From Pipra filicauda (lineage: Eukaryota; Chordata; Aves; Passeriformes; Pipridae), in NCBI RefSeq assembly GCF_003945595.2, contig NW_024103862.1:434001-498000 (forward strand): DNA of 64,000 nt, read 5' to 3'. Every line of letters starts with the position of its first letter. Position 1 is the first letter of the stretch. The notes under the pieces are model-generated. The model was given only the letters and a program-made list of their open reading frames with translations. It was not told the origin of the DNA and made no database searches. The position numbers and the translations under genes were made by a program. This document shows, piece by piece, positions 60,939-64,000 of this stretch.

Positions 60939-62088
60939 GAAATCCCCAGCTCATGCTAAGAATATCAGTCTTCTTCCAGAAGCTGTGTTACATTAGGTTG
61001 CGTTAGTTCTGTAGCACTTGTAAGTCTTAGAGAGTTTTGCCTAATGTAGGAAAGTCTAACAAAGTGAAAAATGCTTGAGTGGAGGAGAAGGTTAGTGGTA
61101 ATGAATACAGCAAAAGTTGAAACACAAGAATAATTGTCATTATTGTACATCAGAATTAGAAATACTTTACAGCATAAATTGGAAAACAGTTCTGTTATCT
61201 GACTAATATCTCCTGTGATTTCAGTAGAAACCAACCCCATGAAGAACAACATTAAAAAAAAAAAAGTTGTAACCAAAAGAGGAAAAATATTTTGAAGTAT
61301 TAAGAAAAAGATTCTGTGAAATAAAAATAAGTTGGTATTCTCATTCATTAATTCAGAATGCCTTAGAAAACAAGAGTTCGAAAAGAAAAAATCAGAAATA
61401 TGTAAGAGATTTCAGTGCAATTGCTTAGTGACCAAAAGGTGAAAAATTGTTTGAGAAAAACTTAACTGCTGGACCCAGAGGGTGGCAGCCCTGCCTGTTT
61501 ACAAAGCATTTTAAAGGTCTTCTATTGTCTTTCATGGGTTTTGAATTAGACTTGTGTCAAGAAAAGCTCTAAGCTACATTTTTTTAATCTGGAATTGAGA
61601 ACCTAAAGCATTTGGTTTGCACAATCACATCAAACTTTGAGTTGTTCCTTACTAAAAAAAAGAGTTAAACAAAAGGCTTTCATCTGGACTTTTCTAAGAA
61701 TTAAAATCTTTCTCCCGCACTTTGAAACTGGATTTAAACATAATATCAATCGCTTACACTGAGTCAAATAAGGGGTTTTCATGGCAGCAATTTTTATTAA
61801 GTATGCATGAGGGGGCAGATCTTTGTGAAAAATCATTGTTCTCATCTTTTAAATAAGGCCAGGAACAACAATTTTCAAAACCAGCAATCAGAAGTAGAGA
61901 TCTGTGCACCAGCACCACAAATTTTATTTTCAGTAGGCAAGCAGACCCACAGAAATTGATGGGGTGTTCGTACCCAGACACTCAAAGTCAGAGGCATGGA
62001 TACATCTGCAAATCTGGTGCTCTGTTAACTTTTTAATCTGACTCCCATAACTAAGTTTTCAAAGCAGCGAGCATTTAGCAGAACCTTC
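60939..62088. other. AT-rich DNA, nothing recognised
   Basis: A 127-codon minus-strand open frame (60965-61348) is F/L-rich, crosses an A run at 61254-61264 and has no domain; it is treated as chance. A weak CTCF-like word (ccagagggtggcag, 61485-61498) is present. Confidence 0.5.
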
Positions 62089-62212
62089 TCATTTTGCTAA
62101 GGACACAATGAACTTTGTACATAAAGTCACTTGTTTAGAAATTTGCAGCAGGATTCAAATTGCCTGCCTTTGGCTAAAAAGTCTGTCTCTTGTTCTGCAT
62201 ATGCTCACTATC
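62089..62212 (-). mobile_element. MIR-type SINE remnant, minus strand
   Basis: Plus-strand reading follows the reversed MIR: 'cattttgctaaggaca', 'aactttgtacataaagtcac', 'atttgcagcaggattcaaat', 'tgcctgcctttggct', 'ctcttgttctgcatatgctc'. The order matches the reversed core plus the tRNA-derived head (…ggtcacacagctag…gccaggattcgaac…ctccaaagcc…gctcttaaccactatgc). Highly diverged. Confidence 0.58.
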
Positions 62213-64000
62213 TGGTTATCTCTGCCCAGTTTCTGCTTCTGCCTTTAGGTGTTAAAATATTATTACAGTTATTCCTTGCTTTCCATCTTTTCATTTTCTG
62301 CTCCTGACTTTTTCTGTTCCCATGCAGCTCTCTCTTTCTCCTTTGTTTAGAATATCATGCAGCCACTTAAGTTCAGCAGTGCTTCACACTTCAGTGAGTT
62401 TTTAAAGGAAAAACAATTCCTGAAGTGAATTTTCCTACCAAGGCTTTTGTTTTCAACCTTCTTGGTACCTAATGGTGTGACTAAGAATTCCTATTTTTGT
62501 TCCTTCTCAGTGCAATTAGTTTATACTCTTTTCTCTGGTAATTAGTTTCCATCTTGTCACAGTCCAATTTTGCACTCCAGTGCGTGTGTATATTATGGGA
62601 TGCCCAGACTTCAGATTCTTTGCTCTCTTTCCTGAAAGACTGTGCCTAGTGCGATGCCATACCCTCTGCTTCTGGCTCTTGCACAGGTATGATTTTAGCT
62701 TTGATTTGTAACATGTTTATCTGAGGCTGCATCTCCACATCTTGGCGGAACTCATTGTTATGCCTGAATTATGGGTTCGGGGCTACAAAAATATTAGTTT
62801 TCATCAATGTACAAATCTTTCTTGTGTTCAGCATGACTCAGTTTCTTACCAATTAGAAAATATTTCCTTTCTTTTACTGTTTGTTTAAAACCCATAATTT
62901 TTCTCTTATCATCAATGAACTGTATTTGCCATCTTTTAGTCCAGGCACTTAAAAGTTCTCAGTCTTCCTGTACTGGACTGCAGCATTTCTCATTATTTGC
63001 TCATCTTTCTCAAATCAATATAATCTTCAAATATCAAAGGGTGAAAACATGGTAAGTGCTCCCCAGCTTTTGTTTATGTTTTAAAACACAAACAGGAAAA
63101 TTTGTCAGTATAGCTGTCTAAAGACATAATGGAAAAGTAATCAAAGTATGGATAATGGTCTACTTTTGGCTGCATATGCTCCCATGCTGTATGTAATATG
63201 TGTTTCAGGGCAGAATGGGGTGCAGTCTTAATATCTGACTCAATGCCCAGAAGCAATAAGTGGATTCTACATGATTTAGAAACAGATTTTACCAGCCTAT
63301 AGGGTTCCTATGATAATAGAGATCCAGATTATATCAAAGTGATTTATGGGTTTCATGTAACAAACACATGACGTTCCCAGGGGACAGTGCACACAAAGCC
63401 AGATTCTCATTTGATGTCACTTAACAGGGCTTTCATGAAGTCAAGCGAACACATTTTGGAGAATACAAAATACTAGCATTCTCAGCTCTGCTAACAGACT
63501 TGGCTTTCATTACCAAATATCAAATTCTGCAGGGTATATATGATTTTTTCCAAGCTTGTATAGTCTGTCTGAATGAGAGATGCTGCATAACCAGGAAAGC
63601 AAAGTACACAGTTGTAAAACTCTAAATATATAACACCCTCAGTGTTATACCCTTCATTTCCATATAACACAAAGATAACTACATTAGGACAGTGTATAAA
63701 AACACCAACAGAAAGTATATAACAGTCAGTCAAAACAACTTTGTGCAATATGTTCTCAATTCTACACAGCATGGCACAATTAAATGCACAGATAATTTCC
63801 CAGTCAACACCATATATTGTAGAATACTCAGGCATCACTGATGCTTAAAAAATGTGCTATAAATGTTATTTGACCCACTCAAAAGGATACAACACAATAT
63901 AACTACAATTTCAGGAATAATAATATATCTTGGTAGTATTAGAGGTACTGCTGAAAAGAAAGACAAACCACAGAAAAATACAAAACTCTAAAAAAGACCT
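62213..64000. other. AT-rich single-copy DNA, nothing recognised
   Basis: No gene or repeat recognised. A 115-codon minus-strand open frame (63491-63838) has no recognisable domain, and without a family match or splice sites it is not called. Confidence 0.5.

Noticed and set aside
60965..61348. 127-codon minus-strand open frame with membrane-like F/L runs
   Set aside because: Produced by A-rich plus-strand DNA including an 11-A run; no family features or splice sites.
63491..63838. 115-codon minus-strand open frame
   Set aside because: No recognisable domain, no splice signals, no promoter; length is within chance for this many bases.
1..64000. CRISPR array, tRNA, rRNA, snRNA or bacterial-type operon
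   Set aside because: No regularly spaced repeats, no cloverleaf or small nuclear RNA signatures seen by eye, and the repeat content is that of a bird nuclear genome.

Overview
This window looks like nuclear DNA from a bird. The evidence is a set of CR1 LINE copies with the classic avian CR1 3' end (a 'gggttggaaggga'-type block beside a 'gattctatga' tail), one LTR of endogenous-retrovirus type, very old MIR-type SINE remnants, and long AT-rich single-copy DNA. I cannot name the species or the locus. I found no protein-coding exon, tRNA, rRNA or CRISPR array that I can support. The window reads as intergenic or deep-intronic 'gene desert' sequence.

Layout. 1-2010 is plain AT-rich DNA. 2011-3640 is a GC- and CpG-richer block split by a minus-strand CR1 (2507-3069). 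6071-6126 is a 28-bp tandem duplication. 7914-9020 is the largest avian-type CR1 copy (plus strand), with decayed reverse transcriptase. 9021-18659 holds a minus-strand MIR remnant near 13968 and a compound trinucleotide repeat at 15204. 18660-19760 looks like conserved non-coding sequence. 26248-26338 is an ancient CR1 tail. 28441-28697 holds a 16-bp minisatellite and a CR1 tail. 29383-29884 is a solo LTR with TG...CA ends, a 6-bp target duplication, a TATA box and a poly(A) signal. 31270-32420 is the most enhancer-like block, interrupted by a 29-base poly(A) run.

The second half holds a pre-miRNA-like hairpin (35311-35367), a badly decayed ancient CR1 (about 36880-37990), a minus-strand CR1 (39042-39530), two short palindromes or hairpins (40101, 40446), a MIR (41036-41172), a second trinucleotide repeat (44080), G-runs (45389), a candidate regulatory block with an RFX-type palindrome (47300-47700), an ancient CR1 3' end (48968-49233), an AT-rich inverted-repeat element (52797-52960), an 11-bp hairpin (53721), a CpG-rich LTR-like patch (54452-54760), a TA repeat (55262), another 11-bp hairpin (58169), a well-preserved CR1 (59807-60580) and a minus-strand MIR (62089-62212).

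There is no operon or pathway here. The functional content, if any, is regulatory: candidate enhancers, the LTR promoter, and possible small-RNA hairpins. Repeat calls rest on recognising family consensus sequence by eye. The conserved-element calls are inference and need alignment.
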